DNA of 64,000 nucleotides, from positions 422,247,757 through 422,311,756 of the forward strand of contig NC_081415.1 of the NCBI RefSeq assembly GCF_030272615.1, read 5' to 3'. This stretch comes from Cryptomeria japonica (Eukaryota > Streptophyta > Pinopsida > Cupressales > Cupressaceae). Within the stretch, counting starts at the first letter, position 1. Every line of letters begins with the position of its first letter. Of the stretch, positions 1 through 12,348 are shown in pieces. The notes beneath the pieces were generated by a model. It saw only the letters and a list, made by a program, of their open reading frames with translations, was not told where the DNA came from and ran no database searches. A program made the position numbers and the translations under genes.

Positions 1-271
1 TCAAATCGTCTTTTCATTGCTCTGCTCTTTGAAATTTTTTTCTTCATTCGAAAATAGATAGTGAGAAATGATTTGAAAAATGCCTTTAAACATATCTCTC
101 ACCTATCACCATTAATGCTCCTCTATTAGGGCATAAACCCTAATTTTCCTTTTTACCATTTTCGGTCTTCTGCCAAGTGACAAGTATCATATACCGGTTA
201 AGGTCTTTTACCGATGTAAACCGGGGGTTCGAAACATTTTGTTGTTTGCTCCCCCTAAGCTTTTCTGAGGC

Positions 272-1549
272 TTAGTTTGCCGGTTTCGATATTTCCACAC
301 TAGGTGCAGAAAACGGTTCCTCTTGTAACACTACTGGTTTCTTCTTCCAGGTTTTGTTCATATCCGCTTGAACTGTTTGAACATCAATATCTCCTTCCGG
401 AGTGACTGGTATATCATCAGATATGTTCTTTCTTGATCTATGAAATCTGGCAATGTGACCCGGTTTGTTGCAGTGATAACAAACCAATCCAGGTGCTCTC
501 CAAGGTCCATTGTTCATGTTTCCATTCTTCCTTCTGCATGTTGTAGCTGTGTGACCATGACCATGACAGATCATACAATTTGCTCTCCATCAGGTTGCCA
601 CTTGATAGCCACCGCTTCTTGGCTGATGATTGAAGACATTAAATCAGTTATGATTCTGATTCACAAAAGGTTCAGGACCAGCTCCTTGGGTCCTCTGAGG
701 ATATCTTCCAGTGTCATTCATGACAAACCTGCATTCAAATGCTCTATGCCCATACTTGTTGCATGCATAACAGTTACCATTGAATCTATAGGATCTAGGT
801 TTATCATTTAGGAAATAAGGAAAATTGTTGTAAGCCTTACTCCTGCATACATTTGCAATATGTCCTTCTTTAAGACAGTTAAAGCAAACAGGTTTAAACT
901 TTTGCTTACCTTTATCCTTTGATGCTGGTTGTTTCTTTGATGCTCTAGCATTTGTACCAGAGGTCTCACCTTCCTCATGACCGAAATAACCAAGTCCATT
1001 GGTATTCTTGACTGGTTTGGTAGATTCAAGCTTTTGCTCAAGCTTGACAGTACTCTTGTTGAACTTAGCAAGTATTTCCTTTGACTTAGAGAGTTATTTG
1101 GAAATATCAGCATTTGCTTCCATCAGGTTTTCATTCTCAGAGATGGCACTGTTCAGTTCACCTTGCATGTCGTCCTTTTCCACTTTGCTAGCATGGAGTT
1201 GAGCAGTTAGGGCACTGATCTCTTGTTTCACCTTGGAGATCTCATGATCTCTTTCTTTCACTAGATCTTCAGCTTTCCTCTAGTTCTCAAGCTCTTGACA
1301 CATCCGGATAGTCAGTCCTTCCAACTCCTTTCTCAGGTTGGAGTTTGATTCATTCAACTTATTTACTTCTGCAATTAGGGCTTCCATGTCTGCTTCATAT
1401 GCAGAACTATTTTCAGATAGCTCCATCAACTTTTCTACATTTTCTCTCCTTTTTGCTTGAGATGCCTTGTATTTGACCATAAGATCATCACAGGCTTGCT
1501 TAGACTGAGTGAGCCGTTGAGTAAGTTCCATCAAGGTGTATTCCCCCAT
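272..1549 (-). pseudogene. ORF1 of element A: coiled-coil, four-zinc-knuckle Gag-like protein, broken
   Basis: A single minus-strand frame from the ATG at 1549 to the stop at 272 (about 425 codons) encodes a Glu/Lys/Leu-rich, probably coiled-coil N-terminal half, then CCHC knuckles: CFNCLKEGHIANVC (near 845-886), CYACNKYGHRAFEC (near 735-776), CMICHGHGHTATTC (near 536-577) and CYHCNKPGHIARFH, whose last ligand is His instead of Cys. CCHC knuckles bind nucleic acid in retroelement Gag proteins, so a capsid or RNA-packaging role is inferred. Four in-frame stops (1280-1282, 1094-1096, 644-646, 590-592) make it a pseudogene, with no frameshift needed. The start was chosen by alignment of the coiled-coil onset with element C. 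Confidence 0.75.
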
Positions 1550-1585
1550 ATCTCTTTCCAAGTGGTTAAACTTATAGAAAGGCTG

Positions 1586-1598
1586 GCTTTGATACCAA
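1586..1598 (-). other. Primer binding site of element A
   Basis: On the minus strand the LTR end is followed by TTGGTATCAAAGC, close to the TGGTATCAGAGC complement of initiator tRNA-Met used by most plant copia elements. Confidence 0.75.
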
Positions 1599-1599
1599 T

Positions 1600-2725
1600 T
1601 GATGAATACTAAGAGGGGGGGGTGAATTAGTATGCCAAAAATCTTTGCACTTAAACACTTTGCAAGATTGACAGTAAATCGGTAAAACAATTTAGCAGAC
1701 ATACCGGTTAACAAACATGCAAACCAAATAGCTAATAATGCATTCACCCATAGAAGCACAAACACCATAACACAAGAGATTTTGATGTGGAAACCCAAAT
1801 GGGAAAAACCACGGTGAGATGAAACTCACAAGCAACTATCCGCAGAATAGAAACCAGACCGGTTAAGGTCTTACAACGTTCTTTACCAGAACAGATCCTG
1901 TTAGGAATCTCAATCTCTGTTAGGAGATAAGTCCGATTAAAGACTACCTTGCCAGAGGATTTTAGATCCACAGATGTGAACCACCTTGTTAGAGGATTTG
2001 CAAGAGGCTTTTGGGCCTACCCGGTTAAGGGCTATATACTTGTCGAAGATGTGAGTAATCAACAAGTGAGTGATCTAGCAAATAGCACAGATTGCCTGGT
2101 TAGATCCTTGATAGCTCGATCTTAATGCATTAAAGCATTACTTCAGTCTTCTACACATTCATACTCTCTCTAACTCCTCAGCTACCTTGAACCCTAGCAA
2201 CAACATCAACCTCAACAACAACAACCTTAGAACCCTAGACATGATGTCCTTATAAAGGAATCTGATTTCATGTCGGTCCAATAGGATTACAATACAATTT
2301 CCGAGGTTCAATGCATTTGGACATATCTGGTAACACGACACAAAAAGCACCGCCAGAGAGTCGGCACCGTCAAACGATCGGTGGATGGTAACTCATCACA
2401 AAATGCCTGTTGATAACTCATCACAGAGTATTACCGGTTCATACAAAATACCGGTTGCCGGTTTGTCAAAATGAAGACTAGTAAAATTGTGTTATGCCGC
2501 TTTAATCCCTCGTACCGCTTGGTATCCATGAACCGCTTGGGGTCGACATGCCGCTTTAGACCGGTAAACACATTCTACAAAACATCAATAGTCTAAAGAC
2601 TATAATACAACATACCAGTTGGATCAAATACCGGTTGTGCTCTAACTCACACATATAAAGAGGATCTTAATGCAAGTGTGTGTCCATCAGTGACAATCAC
2701 AACATGAACATCAAAAATGCCAACA
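1600..2725 (-). repeat. 5' LTR of element A (about 1.13 kb)
   Basis: On the minus strand it begins TGTTGGCATT (2725) and ends ATCA (1600), next to the primer site. Near its end is the CACC-C-run-TCT motif shared with all other copia-type LTRs here. At 1806-1834 it has the conserved box of a short GTGAG/CTCAC hairpin followed by CGTGGTTTTTCCC, and at 1850-2040 spaced copies of a TAACAGG-like motif and of ccggttaa. Confidence 0.8.
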
Positions 2726-4160
2726 TACATTAGTGTTATTGCATTCTAGTAAAGAGAAAGAAGTGGATAAAATGAAAATAACTCATGGTGTACATTCTAA
2801 CATGGAATAAAAGGCTATAGATGATTTGTCATAGTTCTTCTAATATTTCTAGGAGTCCAAGGGGTTGCCACCTAGTAGAGCCATTGTACATGTGATTTGT
2901 AAAATGGGTCCAAGTTTAGCTAGAGACTTGAGTGAGTGGCCTACTTCATAAAGAAATCAATACCACCTTGATATCCTTTATGTATGCTAGCACATAGGTC
3001 CACGTAACCCTTGGTAAGGTTTGAAATATTTTTTTGGGTTGATATAGAAAAAAGTGTACAAGTGAATAGAAATGGTTTTAGAAATTCGGTCAAATCATTG
3101 CTTTTCACATATGGTTATTTTTTCAACTACAACAAAAAATCATCTCAACTATACTGATTTCATTTCTATTGTGATGTTTATAGATTTACATCTCTAGCAA
3201 AAGGTGGCAATTTTATTACAATGGAATAAAAGTTTAAGATTTGAAGTGTTCTCTCAAATTTACAATTTATGCGTTTCTAATTGTATCAAGAACTCTATAT
3301 GTTGATGAAAAGACTCTTTCTGCACCATTAGTGGGGAGCTAATGGGATCATGAGTAACTTTTGAGAACAACTAGTGCTATTTTGTTTGGGCATTGGGAGC
3401 ATGTGAGTACCTCTTTGTTCATTTGTTTGGTTGCATTCTAAACCAATGGGGTAAATCCAACAAATATCACTTCTAGGATATTCACAAATCCATGGGTTGT
3501 GATGTTTAGTACCACTTCAATCAATACATGTTGGTTGGAGTGTCTAAATGGATGTTTTTCTCTACTTTAGTATGGATGGATGGGGGTATATATCAACTAT
3601 TGTGGACATGATATTGTTGGTTAATAATTTATATATTATTGGCACTTTTCCATGTAGATGTATAGTGGGTTGAGGATGCTATCTTGTTTGGGCACCATAC
3701 TTGGTTTAGGTGGGATTGAGCTTGTAAGTTCTATCTTATGGTAGTTTTTTCTAGTCGGATTTTTCTTTCCAAAGTTATGTTTCTATAGGTTAAATAATTG
3801 TGTTATGGTTCACTTTGATGTGCATGGGTTCTCCCCTTTTATTTGTTTAGTTTCAATATTGATTAGAGCATTCACTCCTAATATTTAATTGAGAGACTAA
3901 ACTAGTTTGAAATGGTTGAAGCATTTAAGAGACATGTGATGGGTAGGAAGTTAGTATAAGTTTAATATAAAAGTTGGTTTCCATTAGGTGTGTTATGAAA
4001 TTCTATATTGCTTGGATTGATCTAGGTGTTGCATATTGATCCATTAGGATTGATGCAACACATCAATGAAACTAATTCTAATGCTGGTTAGCTATGATAC
4101 AAAATACAATCCTAGCTTTTATGATTCATCATCCATTGTTCTCTTTGCTCTAGTTGATTT
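2726..4160. other. 1.4 kb without recognisable gene
   Basis: AT-rich sequence between elements A and B. I see no long open frame, no LTR ends, no terminal inverted repeats and no similarity to other parts of the window. It may be old decayed repeat DNA. Confidence 0.5.
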
Positions 4161-5276
4161 TGTTGGCAAGAGACACCACACAATAGTCAAATGTTGTAAT
4201 TGATGGCAACCCAAGTCAAAGATTCTATCCGTAGTGTGTGATCTGACGCTACCATAAGACATAATGAAGATTTGGTTAAGTCCGGTGAGCTAGAACAGGG
4301 CATCTGACAGAGGCTAACATTTTGGTTGGTACTTCACTTTAGTTGAATATTTTGTGTTGCGGATCTCAAGGAAGCATTGTGGATATGTTATCTACCACAT
4401 TACTGGTTTGTGGCCTCCGATGTTGTTTCTGAAGTGAGTTAGAAGTTCTGAAATATAGGTTTTAGGCAGAACAATGTTGATCAACAGTCGTGTAAATAAT
4501 CACTGTCCAGATTACGCGGATTGATTTTGGTACTTAGTTGTGTGATCGTGGCATGTTGTTGGACAATTTTTATAGCGTGTGGACAATTCTTTTTGGTCCG
4601 CATGTTTGTTCTGGTTTGGATTCAACCGACTTGGAGAACACGTTTCATTTGTGTGTTATGCATTTTTGGACCAACATGTAGAAGACCTAATTTCATGTTG
4701 CAAATTATAAGAGCGATTGATATTGTCATTTTTGATATCGGTAGTGGTATGGAAAGTGGTTGTGATCAGTTGTGTGCAAGTAAAGGATTTCTACTCGGAT
4801 TATTAAAGTACAACAGAATAGAGTAGTGTGGTAGAGCAGTATGTGTTTAAGAGTTTTGTGCTTAATCGAAACTGTGCCGTGGAATTTGTAAATGCTATTT
4901 TTCAGTTCAGACATTCCAATTATCTTTTGTAATCACTTTGTAAGGCAGTTAGCCTTTCGGGGTTGTAGGCCTTATTGTAATTTGAGCAATGAGGTTCTAG
5001 GCAGTGTGCTTGAATGCATGTGCATTACCCTTATGTAATATTTTTATACTTCTGACAAAGTATATTAATATTGTGGGTCTCAATCCCACCGTAGTTTTTC
5101 CCTTAACCGTTTTTTCCATTTATAAATCTAGTGTTATGGTATTGTGGATATTTGCTTTATGTGTTTGCATCTTTCTCTTGTTGATTTGCATTAGATGGTT
5201 GAAGAATCAGGTTAATAATGTTAAAGAATCCAAAACACTGATTCACCCAACTTTTCAGTGTTCCTTGATTCAAACA
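4161..5276 (+). repeat. 5' LTR of element B (1116 bp)
   Basis: Starts TGTTGGCAAG and ends CAAACA directly before the primer site. The conserved hairpin GTGGG...CCCAC followed by CGTAGTTTTTCCC lies at 5073-5103. Short open frames at 4521-4826 and 5004-5294 are inside or across this LTR and are not considered genes. Confidence 0.8.
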
Positions 5277-5277
5277 A

Positions 5278-5290
5278 CTAGTATTAGAGC
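5278..5290 (+). other. Primer binding site of element B
   Basis: CTAGTATTAGAGC, one base after the LTR end, a diverged form of the initiator tRNA-Met complement. It has the same one-base spacing as element D. Confidence 0.7.
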
Positions 5291-5344
5291 CTAGTTCTTC
5301 AGAAGAAGCCTAACAACTTGAGGAAGATCCATGAAGGTGTTTTA

Positions 5345-6437
5345 ATGGATTCCGGTAGTCTTAGGCAACAACTACTTGTTGCACTTGATGATCTTGATCA
5401 GTCCAAAGCCAAAGTCCAGGAATTGAAAACAAATCTTAAGGATGTTGAAAATTTCATTTAGTCATTGAAGGAGCAACTAAATAGGTCCAAGGAAAAGAGA
5501 AAGGAGCTTGTTGATCAACTTAAGCAAAAAGAAATCCAAAACATGGATGATGAAGCCTTGAAGGAAAAGATGGAAGAATGTGAGAAGCTTGCTAGAGTTA
5601 ATGCAATCCAAAAGAATGAGATGGAATCTATAATGATGAAATTGATAAAGGAGATTGAGGAAAGGAAGAAGAGTGAATAAAATATTACTCAGTTATTGAA
5701 AGATAAATTTGAAGAATGTTGTAGACTTGATTGGGAGAATGTTCAATTGAAGCTTGACTTGCAAGAATCCAGAGAACACGAGGAAGATCTTGGAAAGCAG
5801 ATCCTTCTTCTTAAATATGATATTGAAGCTGCAAATGAGTACAAGGAGAAGTTCATAATTAGTTCAGCCCTACTTGATGAGATGCTTGAAAGCCAAAAGA
5901 ACGCTAATGACACAAAAGGTTTTGGATTTGAGAACTCCGGATCTGGTCAAGGCAATACCAAAACAACACATCAGAAGATCAATTCTAGAGGACCTTCAGT
6001 AAGGCAACCTAATTCTTACAAGTTCAATGGTAACTATTTTGTTTGCAATAAATTTAGTCATATGGCTAGTCAATGCAGATATAGGATGAATAATAATGGT
6101 CCATCTTTCTCCAATCAATGTTTCAAATGCAATAAGTATGATCATAAGTCAAATGAATGCAAGTATGATGAATAACTTTCCAAATAGAAGAAATGTTAGA
6201 TGTTATGCATGTGGTATATTTGGACATATTGCTAATCAATGTAGATCAAGAGAAAATCAAGGGAACTTTAGACCTAGACAAGGAAATGTGGTATGCTACA
6301 GTTGCAATAAATTCGGGCACATTGCAAGATGCTGTAGAAATAGAAATATGAATACGAAGGGTCTGAAAGACAAGAATAAGAATGTAAAGGTAGATGATAA
6401 GAGAAAAGCAAAATTTGAAGATATCAGAGATCAGATG
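5345..6437 (+). pseudogene. ORF1 of element B, 5' part: coiled coil and four zinc knuckles
   Basis: The ATG at 5345 opens a frame rich in Leu, Lys and Glu heptad-like sequence to about 5900, then a linker and four CCHC-type motifs: YFVCNKFSHMASQC (first Cys replaced by Tyr, near 6033-6074), CFKCNKYDHKSNEC, CYACGIFGHIANQC and CYSCNKFGHIARCC (near 6298-6337). In-frame stops at 5459-5461 and 5678-5680 and a frameshift near 6170 show that it is dead. The frame is cut at codon ATG (6435-6437) by insertion of element D and resumes at 13884. A Gag-like nucleic-acid-binding role is inferred from the knuckles. Confidence 0.75.
6433..6437 (+). other. Target-site duplication of element D, left copy
   Basis: AGATG immediately before the LTR, repeated exactly at 13879-13883 after the 3' LTR. 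The five-base length is typical of copia integration. Confidence 0.9.
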
Positions 6438-7956
6438 TGTTGGCATTATGTGAACCGGTATGAGGACATAATGATATTGTATGTTGTCATTGATGTCAAT
6501 ATGTGATATGAAGAGAGAACCGACATATGTGAGAAGTGGTATATATATGCCAAAGTAAAGCGGTATATTTGTTCAAGGTGAACCGGCATGTCAAGGTGAA
6601 CTGACATGTAGTCATGGGAACCGACACATGGAAGCATTGTATGACTACCGGTTGGTAGGTAGTTTCCACTTCATGATTTTTGGTTGGAGTACCTCAAGCT
6701 TGTGTGACTCAATCGGTGATCTTTGTGTGATGAGTTAGCAGTATAACAAAGAACAGATTGGGTTTCAACGTCAGCCTTGTGCGCGTGAAGGATCTTGCAT
6801 GAAGAAGACTATCCCTATCTACCTCGAGAATGTGCGAAGTCTGTAAACGGTGATAATGTGTGATGTGTTATCAGCCTCCATGAAATCGGTGGAAAATGAA
6901 TGATGGAGAATGTCTTGAGATTGAATCAAGATTGTTGCATTCAATACAGTATGATCAACGGTCATGATTGAACCATTTGAATTCCTTAACCTAACAGGTC
7001 TAGGGTTTTGGGTTTATGCTACCGACCTGTTTGTTGTCCTATAAGGTCGATGTTGTGATTCTTATAGAAGTTGTTGGCAAAATTTGTGTGTGTGTATCTA
7101 AGAGAAGAGATACGTGATTCTTGCCAGACCAGAGGAGAGAAGTCATATCTGCAGAGTGTAAGTGCAGAAGGTGAAGAGGAGCTTAAGTGGATCTGCATTG
7201 GCATTGAGTGCTATTATCAGGTCATTGATATACCTGTTGATCTCTAACCACTTCAATAGTTGTGAAATCCCCTAACAGGGTAGCCTTAACCGACTTGTTG
7301 AAAATCCTTTAACAAGGTAACTCGAAGCTACTGAGTCATTGATATCCTTTAGCTATTGAGTTCTTGAAATCCTCTAACAAGGTACCCTTAACAGGGTTTA
7401 ACCCTTAACCGGGTATTGTAGCCATCCCTTAACCCAGTGATCCCTAACAGGATCGGTTCCTAACAGAACCTATTGTATCAGTCTTTAACCGGACAAGGCT
7501 TCTAACAGAGCGGACTTCTAAAGAGTTCAAAAACAGCTTGTGGGTATTCATCCCCACCGTGGTTTTTCCCAGTTGGGTTTCCATGTGAAAAATGTGTGTG
7601 TCATGTGTGATGCTTTCTTCATATGATGTTATGATTGTTTTCTGATTAAGTGGTGATGTATGTTGATCTTGCTGTAATATGTACATCTTTGATGGTAGAT
7701 TGCCTGATCATGCATTAGGGTGAAATGGGAATGAAGAGTTAGATCATATGAGAAGATAAGTGTCAACCGGTCTTTGCTTGTCTCAGTTATACTAGTTTTT
7801 GCTGGTTGAACTCTGTTGAAGGATCGGTGCTGCTATTTGTCTGTCAGTGCATAAGTGTTAGTTGACAAACTGGTTTAAGGTTGAGTTTTTTCATGTACTG
7901 ATTCACCCCCCCTCTCAGTACCGGTTTGGTACTATTCATTCATCATTAAGTTATCA
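6438..7956 (+). repeat. 5' LTR of element D (1519 bp)
   Basis: Starts TGTTGGCATT, ends AGTTATCA. By eye the first 219 bases differ from the 3' LTR at about nine positions, most of them C/T or G/A. It contains the conserved hairpin and box (7540-7570) and, from 7260 to 7520, an array of spaced TAACAGGGT-like motifs. Confidence 0.93.
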
Positions 7957-7957
7957 A

Positions 7958-7970
7958 TTGGTATTAGAGC
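7958..7970 (+). other. Primer binding site of element D
   Basis: TTGGTATTAGAGC one base after the LTR, close to the initiator tRNA-Met complement. Confidence 0.85.
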
Positions 7971-8027
7971 TTCCTCCAGGTCCTCTGTGTTGTAAGCTTA
8001 ACCGCTTGAGGGAAAGATCCTATTGTA

Positions 8028-11000
8028 ATGATGAAGAGGGAAGGTCCAAAGTTTAACAAAGAAAATTTCAGTATATGGAAAGACAGAATGAAGATATACA
8101 TCAGAAGCATGGGTGCTCAACACTGGAGCTATGTTGAGAATCCCTATGTTGCCCCTACCAGTACTCTCACCGATGACCAAAAGAGAGAGATACAAGAAAA
8201 TGGGCAAGTCATGGAAGCCCTAATTAGTAGTTTATCTGACATTGAGTTTATTGATGTTCAGGACAAGGTAAATCCCAATGAGGTATGAGATGCTCTTGAA
8301 AATATCTATGGCGGTGATGAACATGTAAAACAGGCTAAGGAAGAAAGCCTGAGAGGGAAGTTTTAAGATATGAGGATGGTTGAAGGAGAGACCATTCAAC
8401 AGTATGGAATAAGAATCAAAACCGTTGTTGGAGATATCAAGAGTGCAGGTGGTAAAATAGAAGACTCCACTATGGTAAACAAAGTCCTGAGATCCCTATT
8501 GCCGGTCTATGCAATAAGGGTTGCTTCCATTTAGGAGCTAAGATCAATAGACAAGATTAAGGTATCCATGGACTCCATCATAGCAAAGTTGACAACCTAT
8601 GAGCTAAATAGTTTTGATGGTAGTGTTCAGAAGACTGAATCAACTTTTAAAGCTTCTGCTATACCATCCAGAAAAGGAAAAGAAGCTAGCACTAGTGGTG
8701 AACCAAGACAAAGCAGAGAAATGGATGATGAGGTGATTTTGATGGCATTTGAAGCTCTCCTTGCCAGGAAACTTCCTAAAGGAATTGGAAAATACAAAGG
8801 TAAGTTACCTTTGAAGTGCTTTTCTTGCAACCGGATAGGACATATTGCTGTAAACTATCCTAATGGCGACAACAAGGACAAACCAGAAAGGTTCAAAAAA
8901 TTCAAAGGAGGAAACCAGAGAAACTGTTTTGTGGTAGTTGATGAAGGTGTCATAGATGAAGAATCAGAGGATGAAGAAAATGAAGATATTGTATTTGTTG
9001 CTGTCAAAGAAGATGTGTCAGACAAGAAGGCTCTTGTCTCCCAGTTTGATAATTCCAATGAGTGGATCATTGACAGTGGCTGTTCTCACCATATGACTAG
9101 TGACTGGAGCAAGTTTCTATCCTTGGAAGAGTATGATGGCGGTGTGGTTCGTTTTGGCAATGATGCACCATGTATGGCTAAAGGAAAAGGGTCCATCTCT
9201 CTGAATGGAAAGAGTAGTGCTGACAATGTGTATTGGGTTGATGGTCTCAGACACAACCTTCTGAGTGTTGCCCAGCTGAATGACAGTGGCCTCACTCTGG
9301 AATTCAAGAATGGAGTGTGCAGAATCAAAGGAAAAGATGGTGAATTGGTGGCCACCGGCATGCAGACCAACGGTAACCTATTTCATTTGAATGCAAACAT
9401 AAGTACATGTCTTATGGCTAAATTTGATGATAGCTGGATATGGCATAGGAGACTCTGCCATGTAAACTTTGATAACATTGTGAAGGCTAGTAAGATCAAG
9501 GCAGTTAGAGGGTTTCCGGTGCTAAGCAAACCGGATAATACCTTGTGCAGAGAGTGTCAATTGGGGAAAATGTCTTCCTCAACCTTTAAAGGTAAATCTT
9601 TCACTGCTGACAACTTGCTTGATCTTGTGCATACTGATTTGTGTGGTCCTATGAAAACTAGAAGTGTGCAGGGTGATAGGTACTTCATGATTCTCACTGA
9701 TGATTGCTCAAGAATGATGTGGGTCACATTCTTGAAAGACAAGTCTGAAGCCTTTGTGAAGTTCAAAGCTTTCAGGGCATTAGTGGAGAAGGAAAGCGGT
9801 AAAAGGATCAAGTGCCTTAGAACTGATCAAGGAGGGGAATTCACTTCCAGTGAATTCAACAAGTATTGTGAAGAATTTGGCATCAAGAGGCAACTGTCTA
9901 CCCCCCAGACTCCACAACAGAATGGCCTAGCAGGGAGGAATAATCGGACTGTGGTTGAAGCAGCTAGAACCATGTTGATTCAAGGAAAGGTAGCTCACAC
10001 CTCTTGGAGAGAAGCAATAAGCACTGCAGTCTACACAATGAACCAGGTACTCATCAAGAAAGGTAAGGATACAACTCCTTATGAGTATTGGACCGGTAAG
10101 ACACCTGTGGTTAGCTACTTTAGGGTATTTGGTAGCAAATTTTACATCAAGAGGAGTGAACATCAGGGCAAGTTTGAAGCTAAATGTGATGAGGGAATAT
10201 TCCTAGGATATTCCACCAAGAGTAAAACTCTCAAGTGCTTCAACAATAGGACTCAGAGAATTATGGAAAGTATCAATGTGAGAGTTGATGAAACCTCTGA
10301 GAAACTGGAGGAAACCGGCAGTGAGCAAGCTGTAAATGAACTGGTTGCAACCTTTTGGGAACCGATTGTCAGTCAACCAAGTACCTGTAATAGTGTTCTT
10401 GAACCGGTGAATGTTGATACTGATGAAGATGAGGATGAAGAGAAAAAGCAAGAAGAACTAGTCAAGACTATTCCTTGGTATGTCAAGCTGAATCATGATC
10501 CTAAGCAGATCATAGGAGATAAGGATGCAGGAATCCTTACAAGAAGAAAGATTAGAGAAAACTCATGTATGATCTCTGAATTTCAGTCTAAATCATTCAA
10601 AGAGGCTCATAAAGATGAAGACTAGATCAAGGCAATGGAAGAGGAACTTGACCGGATAGAGAAAAATGGTACATGGTCCTTGGTACCCAGACCAGAGCAT
10701 AAAAATGTTATTTACACCAAACAGGTCTTCAGAAATAAGCTGAATGAGGATGGCACAGTGATTAGGAACAAAGCCAGATTGGTGTGCAAAGAATATACTC
10801 AAGAAGAAGGAGAAGACTATGGAGAAACCTTTGCTCCTGTAGCCAGATTGGAAGGAGTTCGTATGCTTCTTGTATATGCAGCTTTTAAAGGATTCAAGGT
10901 ATATCAAATGGATGTAAAATCTGCATTTCTAAATGGTGTACTTGAAGAGGAGGTGTATATAGAGCAACCAGATGGGTTTTCCCTATCTGAAGACAGTGAT

Positions 11001-12119
11001 ATGGTGTGCAGGCTACATAAAGCCTTATATGGTCTAAAGCAGGCACCTAGAGCATGGTATGAACATCTACATTCCCATCTTGTGAAGATTGGATTTGAGA
11101 GAACAAGTGAAGATAACAATATCTACTTGAAATCTGAAGGAGATTAGATCCTGATCTGTGAGGTTTTTGTTGATGACATTATCTTTGGTGGAGATGACAA
11201 GATGAGTCATGAGTTTGTTGATGAGATGAAGGAAGAGTTTGAGATGTCACTCATAGGGGAGATTAAGTTCTTCATTTGACTGCAAATCCAGTAGATGAGA
11301 GATGGAATCTTTATCACTCAGTCCAAGTATGTCAAAGAGGTGTTGAAGACCTTTGGCATGGAATATAGCAAACTGGTTGGTACACCAATGGTGACCGGTT
11401 GCAAATTATCAAAAGAGGATGATTCCACATTGGTTGATGAGAAGGAATACCGATCAATGACTGGTAAGTTGCATTATGTAGTGCATAGCAGACCGGATAT
11501 TGCACATGCATTTGGCATTACTGCAAGGTTCCAGAAAAGTCCAAGAGAATCCCACTTGGTTGCAGTCAAGCGGATTCTTAGGTATCTAAAGGGAACAATT
11601 GACTATGGATTGTGGTACCCATACATCAATGATTTCAACCTGAAAGTATTCACAGATGCTGATTGGGCAGGTAATGTGGATGACCAGAAAAGCTTAACCG
11701 GTGGTGCATTCTTTCTCGGTGGAAGACTGGTCTCATGGATGAGTAAGAAGCAGAGCTGTATCTCTAAGTCTACAGTGGAAGCAGAGTATGTTGTAGCTTT
11801 CATGAACTACACTAAGACAATCTGGATGAAGCATGTATTAGATGGCTTCAAAATCCCTGTATCTGAACCGGTAAGTATATTTTGTGATAACACAAGTGCT
11901 ATCAATATTTCAAAGAATCCGGTTTTATATTCTAGAACCAAGCATTTTGAGCTTAAGTATCATTTCTTGAGGGAAAAGGTTCATAATAAAGAGATTGCAC
12001 TGGAACATGTTTCCAGTAAGGAGCAGTTAGCAGACATATTCACCAAGCCTCTCCCAAAGACTACATTTGTGTATTTAAGAGGTGAATTGGGGGTACTGCC
12101 CCTTCAGGAGGTAAATTAA
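8028..12119 (+). pseudogene. Copia gag-pol polyprotein of element D, broken by seven stops
   Basis: One frame of 1364 codons with no frameshift. Domains: Gag with a CCHC knuckle at codon 264 (8817) whose last Cys is Tyr (8856-8858); aspartic protease with DSG at 9072; integrase with HHCC zinc motif (His near 9444, CRECQLGK near 9549), catalytic Asp at 9636-9638 and 9825-9827, and a Gly codon at 9933-9935 where the third acidic residue is expected; reverse transcriptase from about 10635 with the catalytic VDD at 11169-11177; RNase H with TDADWAG near 11655 and the DNTSAI motif. Premature stops lie at 8286, 8364, 8532, 10623, 11145, 11277 and 11292. The start is the first ATG of the Gag-like region after the primer site. 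It is not functional as read. Confidence 0.93.
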
Positions 12120-12348
12120 AAATATTTGTTCCGCATCGTCAGGTAGTGCATAGTCATTTTTTTGTTGATTGATGTGTTGAAGGATGCTACTCCTCGGGGG
12201 AAGCAACATAATGGAACAGGGATGTTTTTGCCTCCACTTTGGCATTGTTGTCAAAGGGGGAGAAGAAGTGTAGCGGAGAAGATATTTGCAGAAATTGGGG
12301 AGAAGATGAGTTAGCAGAGAGATATCTTTGTATATTGCCATCAATGCC

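Larger units (their letters stand above)
1..2725 (-). mobile_element. LTR element A (two-ORF family), 5' part, runs off left edge
   Basis: Read on the minus strand, this is a 5' LTR (1600-2725), a primer site just inside it (1586-1598) and a Gag-like ORF1 (272-1549). The same layout occurs in element B (4161-17120) and in the nearly complete element C (42775-49299), where ORF1 is followed by a second ORF of unknown function and no pol gene. Any ORF2 and 3' LTR of A lie left of the window. The five bases beyond the LTR, tacat at 2726-2730, would be one half of a target-site duplication; the other half is outside. Family membership is inferred from layout and ORF1 similarity. Confidence 0.8.

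Noticed and set aside
2159-2350. Short minus-strand frame in LTR A
   Set aside because: It is inside a defined LTR, short and without similarity.
4521-5294. Open frames of about 100 codons rich in hydrophobic residues
   Set aside because: They lie inside the 5' LTR of element B or cross its edge, and have no protein-like similarity.
9086-9370. Antisense open frames opposite the gag-pol of element D
   Set aside because: They are shadows of the well-supported plus-strand copia frame.
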